Counted from the first letter of the stretch, positions 15,872 to 25,774 are shown. The stretch: 64,000 nucleotides of DNA from Polynucleobacter sp. (GCA_021737945.1 JAIPCX010000014.1:1-64000); one strand, 5' to 3'. The notes: generated by a model not told the origin, from the sequence alone. Numbers and translations: made by a program.

Positions 15872-16793
15872 TCAAATAGTGGCAAGACCAGATTCTTGCC
15901 AATCTCTGATGTTTTCCCACAGGTTAAACTCGAGCAGCTTGGCTCTTTCTGGGGACGCGTACAGTCTGATTTCAATGTCGGTATTCCATCGCTCGCTGCC
16001 AGCGTTAACCAAGGCTCCACGTTGAATATCCTCACGCACACAGCGTTCAGGTAGCCATGCAATGCCCGAACCATTCAGTGCTAATGCCCGCAGAACTCGC
16101 GAATAAGCGCTTTGCGCGACGATACTAAAAGGGGGGGGTGCGTGGTCCAAATCGAACCACGCCATTCAGCAATCGTCCAAAGAACGTTTCCGGTGGGTAG
16201 ACCAAGATAGGAACTGAGCCGCTATCGACATTCGCCAGAGAGAATCTGGGTTCTCCTTCAGCGTTAGGCACACAAACGGGTATCAGCCGGTCGTTAGCGA
16301 GAACGATGGAGGCGCAGGCTTTTTCATCGACGGTCATCGGTGCGATTGAGCTGTAGTAAACCATTAGCAAATCGCAACGACCACCAGATAGGGCCACCAT
16401 GCCGTCGTAGGTTTCCCCAGCGGTAACGTCCAGTTTCAAGCCGGTGATACGGTGGTTAAGGTTTTGTATCCATTCAGGCAGAAAATGATCGACCAGCGAA
16501 TGGGATATAAACAGTTTGACGCCAGAGAAAGCACGCGTTTTGTGACCTAGAGCTACCCGTGTGTCTTGCAACTGCCTGACCATCTCTCTTGCAGCATCAC
16601 GGAAAAGGTGTCCAGCGACGGTCAACCGAGGCGGCACGGTATCCCTGTCAATTAAGGGAATACCAATCCAGTCCTCTAATGAGCGTATGCGGCGACTAAA
16701 GGCTGATTGGGTTACGTTTCGGCTCTGAGCTGCGCGAGTAAAGCTGGATAAATCGGAAAGCACTAAAAAGTCTTCCAGCCACTCGATATCCAT
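15872..16793 (-). pseudogene. LysR family regulator, frameshifted at a C8 tract
   Basis: The first 209 or so codons encode a LysR helix-turn-helix (WLEDFLVLSDLSSFTRAAQ, then SQSAFSRRIRSLED) and most of the ligand-binding domain. The frame then runs into a stop just after eight consecutive Cs (plus strand G8 at 16131-16138). The remaining domain (SAYSRVLRALALNGSGIAWLPE and on to 15872) continues in another frame. Removing one C would rejoin the parts into about 306 residues, the normal LysR length. The lesion may be a true mutation, phase variation or a sequencing error. No divergent target gene is adjacent. Confidence 0.85.
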
Positions 16794-17251
16794 AGTACCT
16801 CCAGCATGCTTTGATGGTTGCTATTACAGACGCCGCGCTTCATAGCCGCGGAATCCAAGAGCAATTTATTTATTTTTAGATAACAGTGCTAATGGCGAAT
16901 GTAATCAAAAAAGTTCCATTGAGATAGTGGGTAGTGCAGCGTAAAAACTCACAATGTGTGAGCTTTGCCACAATTGACGGTTGAGATGTGCCGTAGGCGC
17001 AACGAATGGTGCAATGCCCTTAGAGAAAAAAAGGCAATTAGCTGAAGGAAAAGCGGAATAGTTGCCCAGAGCCATACAAAAACTCTGGGTAGCCCAAATG
17101 AGTTTTATGCTCGTTCAAAAAATACCCGGCATGGGTTAAGGGCGAGATTTTTTAAGTAGTACATCGAGAGTGCAAAACAAAAACGGTGGGAGCAAACCTA
17201 TGGCCGAAAAAAAACCGCCGGTAAGCCGGCGGTTTTTCGATACGAAGCTCA
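16794..17251. other. Intergenic region between the MFS gene and the LysR gene
   Basis: 458 bases without a convincing gene. It contains the MFS terminator at its right end, a short palindrome CTCACA-ATG-TGTGAG (16948-16962) that could be a LysR-type operator, and a CCCAGAG/CTCTGGG inverted repeat (17065-17089) with no T tract. AT-rich stretches are compatible with a promoter for the LysR gene, but I cannot fix one. Confidence 0.5.
17206..17237 (-). terminator. Intrinsic terminator of the MFS transporter gene
   Basis: Repeat AAACCGCCGG (17212-17221) / CCGGCGGTTT (17226-17235) with a four-base loop. On the minus strand it runs into eight Ts; the plus strand also has a short T run, so it may work in both directions. 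It begins 15 bases after the transporter stop. Confidence 0.9.
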
Positions 17252-18910
17252 TCAGTGTTGATGAATATCGTTATCTTTGGTTTCTGCCACAAAAATGGAA
17301 CCAATAATTGCCGTCATCAAGGCGATGACGATTGGATACCATAGGCCGAAATAGATATCGCCTGCATAAGCAACCAGCGCGAACGAGGTGGTAGGCAGAA
17401 GACCGCCAAACCAGCCGTTACCGATGTGATAGGGCAGGGACATAGAGGTGTAACGTATGCGTGTTGGGAACATCTCAACCAGCATCGCTGCAATCGGTCC
17501 GTAGACCATCGTCACATACAGCACCAAGATAAAGAGCAATAACAGAACCATAGGCTTGTTGATCTGAGCTGAGTCAGCCTTGGCTGGATAGCCAGATTCC
17601 TTGATCAAATCCTTTAGCTGGCCAGAAAATTCTTTATCCTTAGCCGTAGCATCTTCTTTAGAAAGGCCAACGGCGCTATAGGACTCAAGCGTCTTGTCAC
17701 CCACCTTGATCGACGCTAACGTTCCAGCAGGAGCTACTTCGTTCTTGTAGTTCACCGACGCTGCGGCTAACTTAGCTTTGGCGATATCACAGGAAGAAGT
17801 GAACTTCTTAGTTCCGGTCGGGTTGAACTGGAACTGACACTCTGCGGGATCGGCCACCACCACCACTGGGGAGTTGATTTGCGCCGACTCAAGCGCAGGG
17901 TTAGCGTAATGAGTTAAGGCCTTGAAAATCGGGAAGTAGGTCAACGCAGCAAGCACGCAACCAACCATGATGATTTTCTTACGACCGATCTTGTCAGACA
18001 GTGAGCCAAACACGATGAAAAATGGCGTACCAATCAACAGTGAAGCGGCGATCAGAATGTTGGCCGTAGGACCATCCACTTTCAAGATTTGAGTCATAAA
18101 AAACAGGGCGTAGAACTGTCCTGTATACCAAACCACGGCCTGACCTGCTGTTAAGCCAACTAACGCAAGAATAACTAGCTTGAGGTTTTTCCACTGGCCG
18201 AACGCTTCCGACAAAGGCGCTTTGGAAATCTTGCCCTCATCCTTCATGCGCTGGAACGCTGGCGATTCGTTCATAGACAAACGAATCCACACCGATATAC
18301 CCAGCAAGACAATCGAAACCAGGAAAGGAATACGCCAGCCCCAGTCAGCGAAAGCTTCTTCACCGATCGCTGTTCGCGTGGCAAGAATCACCATCAACGA
18401 AAGGAACAAGCCCAAAGTCGCTGTCGTTTGAATCCACGCCGTGAACGCACCACGCTTGTCGTCCGGTGCATGCTCTGCAACATAGGTGGCTGCGCCGCCG
18501 TATTCGCCACCCAATGCCAGACCCTGCAATATACGCAGAGTAATCAAAATGATGGGAGCTGCAATACCGATGCTGGCGTAGTTAGGCAGCAGACCGACGA
18601 TAAACGTGGAGGCACCCATCAGTAGGATGGTGACTAGGAACGTGTATTTACGTCCCACCATATCGCCCAAGCGACCAAATACAATGGCACCGAACGGGCG
18701 AACCAGAAAACCGGCAGCAAAAGCTAGCAGTGCGAAAATAAATGCTGTGTTCGGATCAGTACCGGCAAAAAATTGCTTAGCAATGATGGCGGCGAGTGAC
18801 CCGTACAAATAGAAGTCATACCATTCAAAAACAGTACCCAGCGAAGAGGCGAAAATAACCTTCCGTTCTTCAGCCGTGATGCCCTGTGCTTGCGCATCGG
18901 CAGTAGCCAT
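17252..18910 (-). CDS. MFS transporter, metabolite:H+ symporter (MHS) type
   Basis: Major facilitator of 552 residues, about 100 longer than typical MHS proteins such as ProP or ShiA. Hallmarks are FEWYDFYLYG near residue 28, FGRLGDMVGRKYT between helices 2 and 3, RILQGLALGGEYGG in helix 4, and SDKIGRKK between helices 8 and 9. The extra length is a hydrophilic insert of roughly 110 residues (about 345-450) containing two cysteines, between hydrophobic segments of the C-terminal half. Probably a proton-coupled importer of an organic acid or osmolyte; substrate not determinable. A GGAGA site precedes the ATG, and a terminator follows. Confidence 0.9.
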   Translation of the reverse strand: MATADAQAQGITAEERKVIFASSLGTVFEWYDFYLYGSLAAIIAKQFFAGTDPNTAFIFALLAFAAGFLVRPFGAIVFGRLGDMVGRKYTFLVTILLMGASTFIVGLLPNYASIGIAAPIILITLRILQGLALGGEYGGAATYVAEHAPDDKRGAFTAWIQTTATLGLFLSLMVILATRTAIGEEAFADWGWRIPFLVSIVLLGISVWIRLSMNESPAFQRMKDEGKISKAPLSEAFGQWKNLKLVILALVGLTAGQAVVWYTGQFYALFFMTQILKVDGPTANILIAASLLIGTPFFIVFGSLSDKIGRKKIIMVGCVLAALTYFPIFKALTHYANPALESAQINSPVVVVADPAECQFQFNPTGTKKFTSSCDIAKAKLAAASVNYKNEVAPAGTLASIKVGDKTLESYSAVGLSKEDATAKDKEFSGQLKDLIKESGYPAKADSAQINKPMVLLLLFILVLYVTMVYGPIAAMLVEMFPTRIRYTSMSLPYHIGNGWFGGLLPTTSFALVAYAGDIYFGLWYPIVIALMTAIIGSIFVAETKDNDIHQH

Positions 18911-19224
18911 GATATCTCCTTAATATTTTTACAATTTTGGTTGCGCGAGTGCAATTTCGCACAATGTGGCTGAGTGTAGGTACAGAAGCTTACACACAAC
19001 TTGCTGAAAACTTACAGAAACTTACGCCAACCCCAGAGAGCCAAGCTCGATTATCGAACGGTCGTGCTGTTAGCTGTGCTATTCTCGGCCAAAGCCTATT
19101 GCTGGGGCCACTATTCCATCGCAAAGCCAGTCAAACTAGCGAAAATTATGGAAATTTGGGCCTAGGCGCGACGCAGGCACTGTTGCTGCCGACAAGAACA
19201 AAACAAACACTATTGGAGACTCCC
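18911..19224. other. Divergent promoter region between the MFS gene and the thiolase gene
   Basis: 314 bases between divergent starts. It shows a small GTGC/GCAC inverted repeat near 18949-18962 and three CTTACA-like copies between 18990 and 19025, which may be regulatory. The reading frame on the plus strand is open through the region, but no start there has a ribosome site. No firm promoter boxes could be assigned. Confidence 0.45.
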
Positions 19225-20403
19225 ATGACCGACGCCGTCATCGTATCTACTGCACGCACACCCCTCACCAAATCTTGGAAGGGCGCCTTCAACATGACCC
19301 ACGGGGCAACCTTGGGTGGACACGCTCTGCAAGCAGCTATCGCGCGCGCTGGCATCGAAGCAGGGCAGGTAGAAGACGTGATCATTGGCTGCGCCAATCC
19401 TGAAGGTGCAACCGGCTTTAATATTGCACGCCAAATTGCCTTGCGTGGCGGCTGTCCGGTAACCACGTCTGGCATGACCATCAATCGCTTTTGCTCCTCA
19501 GGTCTGCAAACCATTGCAACAGCAGCGCAGCGTGTGATTGCAGGTGAAGGAGACATTTATGCTGCCGGTGGCGTTGAATCCATCTCTTGCGTGCAAAATG
19601 AAATGAACATGCACATGGTGAACGACTCCTGGCTCAACCAACACAAGCCAGAAATTTATTGGCCCATGTTGCAAACCGCTGAGACGGTAGCAAAGCGCTA
19701 CAACATCGCCCGTGATCGCCAAGATCATTACGGCGTGCAAAGCCAACAGCGAGCCGCCGCCGCCCGAGCCGCCGGCAAATTCGATGATGAAATCGTTCCA
19801 CTAACGACAACAATGGCCATCGCTGATAAAGAGACTGGTCAGATTATTACGCGCGAAGTCACTGCATCAGTTGATGAAGGTATTCGTGCTGATACCACGT
19901 ATGAAGGCGTGTCACAAATTCGTACTGCGATTCCCGGTGGTGTCATCGCCGCAGGCAATGCGAGCCAGTTTTCGGATGGCTCTTCGATTGCGATCGTCAT
20001 GAGCGACAAAGCTGCTGCTGCTGCAGGTAAAACTCCGTTGGGTATTTTCCGTGGATTTGCTGTGGCGGGATGTGAGCCTGATGAAATGGGCATTGGTCCT
20101 ATTTATGCAATACCCAAGCTGCTAAAAAAAGCAGGCTTAAAAGTGGATGACATTGGGCTGTGGGAGCTAAACGAAGCCTTTGCCGTGCAGGTTTTGTACT
20201 GCGCCGATACGCTTGGCATTCCTATGGACCGTTTGAATGTGAATGGTGGTGCGATTGCGGTTGGCCATCCTTACGGCACCTCAGGCGCACGTCTGACAGG
20301 TCATGCGCTGATCGAAGGTAAGCGTCGCGGTGTTAAGTATGTGGTCGTCACTATGTGTATTGGTGGTGGGCAGGGTGCTGCTGGATTGTTTGAAGTTGTC
20401 TGA
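19225..20403 (+). CDS. Acetyl-CoA acetyltransferase/acyltransferase (thiolase)
   Basis: Thiolase of 392 residues that cleaves 3-ketoacyl-CoA with CoA. The acyl-accepting Cys90 (NRFCSSGLQ), the histidine in [17 protein letters not shown] and the second catalytic cysteine in MCIGGGQG are present. The frame is open back to 18937, but TGGAGAC directly before the ATG at 19225 and the [13 protein letters not shown] opening fix the start. It opens a plus-strand cluster running to 27545 whose members fit beta-oxidation. FadA-like, but the chain-length preference is unknown. Confidence 0.93.
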   Translation: MTDAVIVSTARTPLTKSWKGAFNMTHGATLGGHALQAAIARAGIEAGQVEDVIIGCANPEGATGFNIARQIALRGGCPVTTSGMTINRFCSSGLQTIATAAQRVIAGEGDIYAAGGVESISCVQNEMNMHMVNDSWLNQHKPEIYWPMLQTAETVAKRYNIARDRQDHYGVQSQQRAAAARAAGKFDDEIVPLTTTMAIADKETGQIITREVTASVDEGIRADTTYEGVSQIRTAIPGGVIAAGNASQFSDGSSIAIVMSDKAAAAAGKTPLGIFRGFAVAGCEPDEMGIGPIYAIPKLLKKAGLKVDDIGLWELNEAFAVQVLYCADTLGIPMDRLNVNGGAIAVGHPYGTSGARLTGHALIEGKRRGVKYVVVTMCIGGGQGAAGLFEVV

Positions 20404-20440
20404 CAGCGTTTAAAACTTCTGGCGCAGCGCCACTCTCGGT

Positions 20441-22252
20441 ATGGCTTCACCTATTTTATCCAGACGCGACCTGGATTTTCTTCTCTATGAATGGCTGGAT
20501 GCTGAGTCTTTGATTCAGCGCCAGCGCTTTTCAGAGCATAGTCGCGAAACCTTTGATGCTGTGCTTGATCTGTGCGAACAATTAGCGACCGATAAATTCG
20601 CTAATCACAATAAAAAATCAGATCAAAACGAACCTCACTTCGATGGTGAGCGTGTTCATATCATTCCCGAAGTGCGGCAAGCACTGGATGCATTTACTGA
20701 GGCAGGTCTCATCACCGCAGGGCACGATGCCGAACTCGGTGGTATGCAACTACCTTGTTTGCTTGAGAAAGCGGGATTTGCATGGTTTAACGGTGCCAAT
20801 GTAGCGACCTCTGCCTACCCCATGCTCAGCATAGGTAATGCCAATACGCTGCTGAAATGCGGTTCAGCGCAGCAAATTGAGCAATTTGTAAAACCCATCT
20901 TGGCCGGACGTTTTTTCGGCACCATGTGTTTGTCTGAGCCACAGGCCGGTTCAAGCTTGTCGGACATTCTTACTCAAGCGATTGCAGAACCCGATGGCAG
21001 CTATCGCTTGCGCGGCAATAAGATGTGGATATCGGGAGGCGAGCATGATCTTTCCGAGAATATTATTCATCTGGTGCTAGCTAAAGTTCCCGGTGCTGAT
21101 GGCAAATTAATCCCTGGTGTTAAAGGTATTTCTTTATTCATTGTTCCGAAATTTTTAGTCAACGACGATGGTTCAGTTGGCGAACGTAATGATGTTGTGC
21201 TCGCTGGCTTAAATCATAAAATGGGTTATCGGGGAACCACCAATTGCTTGCTAAATTTTGGTGAAGGAAAACACCAACCACAGGGAAAAACCGGAGCCGT
21301 CGCTTATTTAGTCGGCAAGCTGCACCACGGTTTAGCTGCCATGTTTCATATGATGAACGAGGCACGCATTGGTGTAGGGCTAGGTGCAGTCATGTTGGGC
21401 TATACCGGCTATTTACAGTCACTCGACTACGCTCGTAATCGCCCCCAAGGCAGACCGCCTGCAAATAAAGATCCATCGCAGCCACAAATACCGCTGATAG
21501 AACATACCGACGTGCGGCGCATGCTGTTAGCGCAAAAAACCTATGTTGAAGGTGGCTTGGCGCTGATTTTGTATTGCGCTCGTTTGGTGGATGAAGAAAA
21601 AACTGCCGACAGCGCTGAAGCCAGAGCATCCGCCACACTGCTACTAGACATATTGACGCCGGTTGCTAAATCCTGGCCATCACAATGGTGCTTAGAAGCG
21701 AATAATCTCGCGATTCAAATTTATGGCGGATACGGTTACACCCGCGAATACAACGTCGAACAACTGTATCGCGACAATCGTTTAAATCCGATTCATGAGG
21801 GCACACACGGCATACAAGCAATTGACCTGTTGGGTCGAAAAGTGGTGATGAATAGCGGCGCTGCGATGAAGTTATTATCAGAAAAAATTTTTCACACCTT
21901 AGTTCGTGCCGAAAGTTGCCAACTCACTGAACACAGTAGAGCTTTGGGAAAGCGATGGAAACGTTTGCTAAACACCACGGAAATTTTGCATGACACGAAT
22001 GATTTAAATGTAACGCTGGCAAACGCCTCGATCTACCTAGAGGCATTCGGTCATTTAGTCATGAGCTGGATATGGCTAGAACAAGCCATCACAGCTGATA
22101 AAGCCCAACGCGACGATCACGCGTTCTATGCAGGCAAACGGCAAGCCTGCGATTGGTTTTTCCGCTGGGAGTTACCGCGCGTCGATGCGCAGTTAGATTT
22201 GCTCGATTCATTAGACAAAACAACATTAAACATGCAAGACGATTGGTTTTAA
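20441..22252 (+). CDS. Acyl-CoA dehydrogenase, large (about 600-residue) type
   Basis: FAD-dependent acyl-CoA dehydrogenase of 603 residues, of the long form that carries an extra N-terminal helical segment (about 1-35) and a C-terminal extension, as in DmdC-like enzymes. The FAD/substrate motifs GTMCLSEPQAGSSLSD (about 165-180), a KMWISGG stretch and the C-terminal IQIYGGYGYTREYNVEQLYRD match the family. It introduces the trans-2 double bond in the first oxidation step. No good ribosome site is visible; coupling to the thiolase 37 bases upstream is likely. Substrate range is not determinable. Confidence 0.92.
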   Translation: MASPILSRRDLDFLLYEWLDAESLIQRQRFSEHSRETFDAVLDLCEQLATDKFANHNKKSDQNEPHFDGERVHIIPEVRQALDAFTEAGLITAGHDAELGGMQLPCLLEKAGFAWFNGANVATSAYPMLSIGNANTLLKCGSAQQIEQFVKPILAGRFFGTMCLSEPQAGSSLSDILTQAIAEPDGSYRLRGNKMWISGGEHDLSENIIHLVLAKVPGADGKLIPGVKGISLFIVPKFLVNDDGSVGERNDVVLAGLNHKMGYRGTTNCLLNFGEGKHQPQGKTGAVAYLVGKLHHGLAAMFHMMNEARIGVGLGAVMLGYTGYLQSLDYARNRPQGRPPANKDPSQPQIPLIEHTDVRRMLLAQKTYVEGGLALILYCARLVDEEKTADSAEARASATLLLDILTPVAKSWPSQWCLEANNLAIQIYGGYGYTREYNVEQLYRDNRLNPIHEGTHGIQAIDLLGRKVVMNSGAAMKLLSEKIFHTLVRAESCQLTEHSRALGKRWKRLLNTTEILHDTNDLNVTLANASIYLEAFGHLVMSWIWLEQAITADKAQRDDHAFYAGKRQACDWFFRWELPRVDAQLDLLDSLDKTTLNMQDDWF

Positions 22253-22284
22253 CTCTGCTTGCAAATACTTCGAATGGAATAACC

Positions 22285-22590
22285 ATGATTAAGCATATTG
22301 TGATGTGGCGGCTCAAAGATCATGCTGAAGGCGCTGACAAATCAGAGAACGCCATAAAAATGAAAGCCTTGTTAGATGCCTGCTCGGATGTGGTTCCCGG
22401 CATTCATACATTTGAAGTGGAATTAGCCCAACCAGGCTATGACTGTACCTACGATGTGGTGCTGTACTCAGAGTTTGATTCGCTGGCCGCATTACAAGCT
22501 TACCAAGATCACCCACAACACGTTGCACTTAAGCCTTTTGTTGGGGCTGTTCGTCTTGATCGGCAATGCATGGATTACGACGTAAAGTAA
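22285..22590 (+). CDS. Dabb family (stress-responsive alpha/beta barrel) protein
   Basis: 101 residues forming a ferredoxin-like dimeric alpha/beta barrel. The IKHIVMWRLKD opening, the PGIHTFEVE strand and the HPQHVALKPFV ending are typical of the family. The ATG at 22285 is chosen because the family begins exactly there, although the frame is open upstream into the dehydrogenase gene. Members bind small ligands and some act as enzymes on polyketide or aromatic intermediates; the role here is unknown. It sits inside the catabolic cluster, 32 bases after the dehydrogenase. Confidence 0.85.
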   Translation: MIKHIVMWRLKDHAEGADKSENAIKMKALLDACSDVVPGIHTFEVELAQPGYDCTYDVVLYSEFDSLAALQAYQDHPQHVALKPFVGAVRLDRQCMDYDVK

Positions 22591-22626
22591 ATTTATTTAG
22601 CCCGTAACAAAAATACAGGAGGTCAC

Positions 22627-23409
22627 GTGCACACAACCAAACAATTATTCGATCTTACTGGTCGCACTGCGCTCATCACCGGTGGCTCACGTGGTTTAGG
22701 CCTGCAAATGGCAGAAGCCTTGGGTGAGCAAGGCGCGAAATTAGTTATTTCATCGCGTAAGCAAAATGAATTAGATGAAGCAGTGGCTCATCTCAAAAAA
22801 ATGGGCATCGATGTACTGGCTATCGCCGCTGATTTAGGTAAAGAAGAATCCATCAAGCCACTGTCTGAGGCAGCGATAAAGCATCTGGGGCATGTTGATA
22901 TCTTGATCAACAATGCTGGCGCAACATGGGGCGCGCCTGCTGAAGATCATCCAGTTGAGGCGTGGGATAAAGTCATGGACTTAAATGTGCGTAGCATTTT
23001 TTTGCTGTCGCAATCGATAGGCAAGTTCTCCATGATTCCACGTAACTATGGTCGCATCGTGAATATTGCATCGATCGCTGGGCTTGCAGGTAATGGCGTC
23101 AACATGCAAACACTCGCCTACAACACCTCGAAAGCTGCCGTGATTAATTTCACGCGCACCTTAGCGGGTGAATGGGGCCGATACGGAATTACTGTAAATG
23201 CTATCGCACCCGGATTTTTTCCTTCGAAAATGTCGCGTGGCCTACTCGAGACTATGGGTGAAGACGCTATACAACGCGCACCTTTGCGACGCCTAGGTGA
23301 TGATGAAGATTTAAAAGGCGCTGTAGTCTTGTTTTCTAGTGCAGCAGGCAAGCACATCACGGGTCAAACGCTCGCCATTGATGGCGGCGTGTCAGCGGTC
23401 ATCATCTAA
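22627..23409 (+). CDS. SDR family oxidoreductase
   Basis: Short-chain dehydrogenase of 260 residues with a GTG start preceded by a strong AGGAGG. TGGSRGLG lies at about 18-25, NNAG at about 96-99, and the catalytic Ser, Tyr and Lys are in the IASIAGLAGN and YNTSKAA regions. An SSRK sequence after strand 2 suggests NADP(H). It resembles gluconate 5-dehydrogenase/3-ketoacyl reductase-like enzymes. In this cluster a 3-hydroxyacyl or hydroxyketone oxidoreductase role is plausible. Confidence 0.91.
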   Translation: MHTTKQLFDLTGRTALITGGSRGLGLQMAEALGEQGAKLVISSRKQNELDEAVAHLKKMGIDVLAIAADLGKEESIKPLSEAAIKHLGHVDILINNAGATWGAPAEDHPVEAWDKVMDLNVRSIFLLSQSIGKFSMIPRNYGRIVNIASIAGLAGNGVNMQTLAYNTSKAAVINFTRTLAGEWGRYGITVNAIAPGFFPSKMSRGLLETMGEDAIQRAPLRRLGDDEDLKGAVVLFSSAAGKHITGQTLAIDGGVSAVII

Positions 23410-23411
23410 TC

Positions 23412-23852
23412 ATGACGAGTACAGCTTTTCCATTTGATATTCCGTTTCTTGATGAAGTCGGTGTTGAGTATTTGGGCATGGAAGGCGGCAAGTCTCAGGT
23501 CGCGCTCAATCTAGAGTCGCGTCATATGAACAGTTGGCAAGTCACTCATGGCGGTGTGGTGATGACCTTGCTGGATGTGGCCATGGCAATGGCAGGTCGA
23601 TCGCTCGATGTTGAATCGCGTGCCTGCGTTACCGTCGAAATGAAAACTAGTTTTCTTCAACCCAGCGGCAAGCCTGGTCACCGACTCGTAGCAAGTGGTC
23701 ATGCATTTCATCGATCAACCACGCTATGCTTCTGTGAAGCCGATCTACACGATGGCGATCGATTGGTGGCAAAAGCGATGGGTACCTTCAAATACATTAA
23801 GCATACGACTCGCCTAGATATTTCCAGCAAATCTCCCTCCACAAAGGAATAG
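23412..23852 (+). CDS. PaaI family hotdog thioesterase
   Basis: 146-residue hotdog-fold protein that hydrolyses acyl-CoA thioesters. The THGGVVMTLLDVAMAMA segment (about 46-62) is the PaaI-type active-site helix, followed by a VEMKTSFLQP strand. It starts two bases after the SDR stop and ends three bases before the next ATG, so it is firmly in the operon. It probably releases CoA from an intermediate that would otherwise trap it. Confidence 0.87.
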   Translation: MTSTAFPFDIPFLDEVGVEYLGMEGGKSQVALNLESRHMNSWQVTHGGVVMTLLDVAMAMAGRSLDVESRACVTVEMKTSFLQPSGKPGHRLVASGHAFHRSTTLCFCEADLHDGDRLVAKAMGTFKYIKHTTRLDISSKSPSTKE

Positions 23853-23854
23853 TC

Positions 23855-24850
23855 ATGACTACGTATCAGCGCATGGTTCTCGCATCACGCCCGCAAGGTG
23901 TTGTGACTCCAGAAAATTTTCGTCTTGAGACCAAGCCCATTCCCTCGATTAAAGAGGGTGAGCTTCTGGTGCGTAACCACTATCTCTCACTCGACCCATA
24001 CATGCGCATGCGTATGGAAGATGTAAAAAGTTACGCCGCACCTCAAGCACTGGATGAAGTCATGATCGGTGGCACTGTTGGCGAAGTTATCGAATCCAAG
24101 AATGCAAAATTCAAGGTGGGCGATAAAGTCGTAGGCATGTTGGGCTGGACTGAAGTAGGCGTATCAGATGGCGCACTATTAAAAAAAGTGGATACCTCCC
24201 GTATTCCTATGTCAGCTTATTTAGGTGCGGTAGGTATGCCCGGCATGACTGCTTGGTACGGCCTGAATAAAATTATTCAGCCTAAAGCCGGTCAGACTAT
24301 CGCTGTATCCGCTGCCAGTGGCGCTGTGGGTAGCGTAGTTGGACAACTTGCAAAATTACACGGATGCCGCGTCATCGGTATTGCAGGTGGTAAGCAAAAA
24401 TGTGATTTCGTCGTGAATGAATTAGGCTTTGATGCCTGCATCGATTACAAGGGCGGCAATCTTTATAAAGATGTGAAAGCCGCCGCACCCGATGGCATTG
24501 GTGGTTTGTTTGAAAATGTCGGTGGTGTGGTGATGGATTCAGTATTAGCTCGTATGAATCCGTATGGCCGCATCGCACTGTGTGGTTTGATCTCGGGATA
24601 TGACGGTCAACCCATGCCTATTCATAATATGCGCGTCATTTTATCGATGCGTTTAATGCTGCAAGGCTTCATCGTGTCTGAGCATATGGAGTTATGGCCT
24701 GAAGGCTTAGGCGAAATCGGTGGCTTGGTCGCAAGTGGCAAGCTGAAATTCCGGGAAACAATTTCAGAAGGTTTAGCAAGTGCGCCTGAAGCCTTTATCG
24801 GCCTATTACGCGGGAAAAATTTCGGCAAACAATTAGTCAAATTAATCTGA
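23855..24850 (+). CDS. NADP-dependent oxidoreductase (MDR, CurA/leukotriene B4 dehydrogenase-like)
   Basis: Zinc-independent medium-chain reductase, 331 residues. The SLDPYMRMRM motif near residue 48, the GMPGMTAWYGL motif and the AASGAVGSVVGQLAK nucleotide-binding region identify the leukotriene B4 12-hydroxydehydrogenase / curcumin reductase group, which reduces alpha,beta-unsaturated ketones with NADPH. No zinc ligands are present. A Shine-Dalgarno (AAAGGAA) precedes the start. Its place in the cluster suggests reduction of an enone intermediate. Confidence 0.9.
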   Translation: MTTYQRMVLASRPQGVVTPENFRLETKPIPSIKEGELLVRNHYLSLDPYMRMRMEDVKSYAAPQALDEVMIGGTVGEVIESKNAKFKVGDKVVGMLGWTEVGVSDGALLKKVDTSRIPMSAYLGAVGMPGMTAWYGLNKIIQPKAGQTIAVSAASGAVGSVVGQLAKLHGCRVIGIAGGKQKCDFVVNELGFDACIDYKGGNLYKDVKAAAPDGIGGLFENVGGVVMDSVLARMNPYGRIALCGLISGYDGQPMPIHNMRVILSMRLMLQGFIVSEHMELWPEGLGEIGGLVASGKLKFRETISEGLASAPEAFIGLLRGKNFGKQLVKLI

Positions 24851-24866
24851 TTTTTTTGAGACCACG

Positions 24867-25772
24867 ATGAAAAATTTTAGTAAGCGCGTCGCCGTAATCA
24901 CGGGTGCAGCCAGTGGCTTTGGTCGCGAGTTTGCGTTTTTAGGCGCTAGTTTAGGGATGAAATTAGTGTTGGCCGATGTGCAAAAAGATGCCTTAGCCAG
25001 TACTGCCAAAGAATTAGAAGCGGTGGGCGCTGAAGTCATCTTCCAAATATGTGATGTCAGCAAACCTGAGCAGGTTGAAGCACTGGCAGATGCAGCGATG
25101 AAGCGATTTGGCGCAGTGCATTTGGTGTTTAACAATGCAGGCGTTGGTGCTGGCGGTCTTATCTGGGAAAACTCACGCGCAGATTGGGAGTGGGTACTAG
25201 GGGTCAATGTCTGGGGCGTGATCAATGGTGTTCGGGTATTCACGCCATTAATGCTCGAGTGCGCAAAGAGCGACCCGAATTACGAGGGTCACATTGTGAA
25301 CACTGCTTCCATGGCTGGCTTGTTGAATCCCCCAACGATGGGTATTTATAACGTATCCAAACATGCGGTGGTGTCCATTTCAGAAAGTCTGTATCACGAT
25401 CTATCGCTAGTCGAAGCACCTATCGGCGCATCAGTACTGTGTCCTTATTTCGTACAGACAGGTATTAGCCAGTCACACAAAAATCGGCCAGATGATTTGA
25501 AATCAGGTGAGGGTCCAACCATCAGTCAGCAAGTATCACAAGCGGTACTTGAAAAAGCGGTTTCCTCTGGAAAGGTAAGTGCAGCGGATGTCGCTCAACG
25601 CACCTTTGATGCGATTCGTGACAACACGTTTTATATTTATTCGCACCCCGGTGCCTTGGGCAATGTACAGCGCCGCATGGAAGATATCGTTACGGGTCGC
25701 AATCCTAGTGACCCGTATGAAGCCGCACCGCATGTGCGTGAAAAACTTCAAGCGGGTCTCAAGGGACACTAA
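24867..25772 (+). CDS. SDR family oxidoreductase
   Basis: Short-chain dehydrogenase of 301 residues, longer than the classical 250 because of a C-terminal extension. TGAASGFG is at about 12-19, an Asp after the second strand (LADVQ) suggests NAD, NNAG is near 89, and the active site is MAGLLNP then YNVSKHA. The C-terminus carries a stretch seen in this subgroup, ending in a YEAAPHVREKL segment. It reads within the plus-strand cluster, 16 bases after the reductase. Substrate unknown. Confidence 0.9.
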   Translation: MKNFSKRVAVITGAASGFGREFAFLGASLGMKLVLADVQKDALASTAKELEAVGAEVIFQICDVSKPEQVEALADAAMKRFGAVHLVFNNAGVGAGGLIWENSRADWEWVLGVNVWGVINGVRVFTPLMLECAKSDPNYEGHIVNTASMAGLLNPPTMGIYNVSKHAVVSISESLYHDLSLVEAPIGASVLCPYFVQTGISQSHKNRPDDLKSGEGPTISQQVSQAVLEKAVSSGKVSAADVAQRTFDAIRDNTFYIYSHPGALGNVQRRMEDIVTGRNPSDPYEAAPHVREKLQAGLKGH

Positions 25773-25774
25773 TC

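Noticed and set aside
15881-15900. GGCAAGA/TCTTGCC inverted repeat at the end of the LysR gene
   Set aside because: Short stem inside the coding part with no T run; not treated as a terminator.
18937-19224. N-terminal extension of the thiolase open frame
   Set aside because: No ribosome site and no similarity to thiolases; the family opening [13 protein letters not shown] at 19225 with a good site fixes the start.
20415-20435. TGGCG/CGCCA repeat between the thiolase and dehydrogenase genes
   Set aside because: Five-base arms in a 37-base gap, with no T tract; too weak to call.
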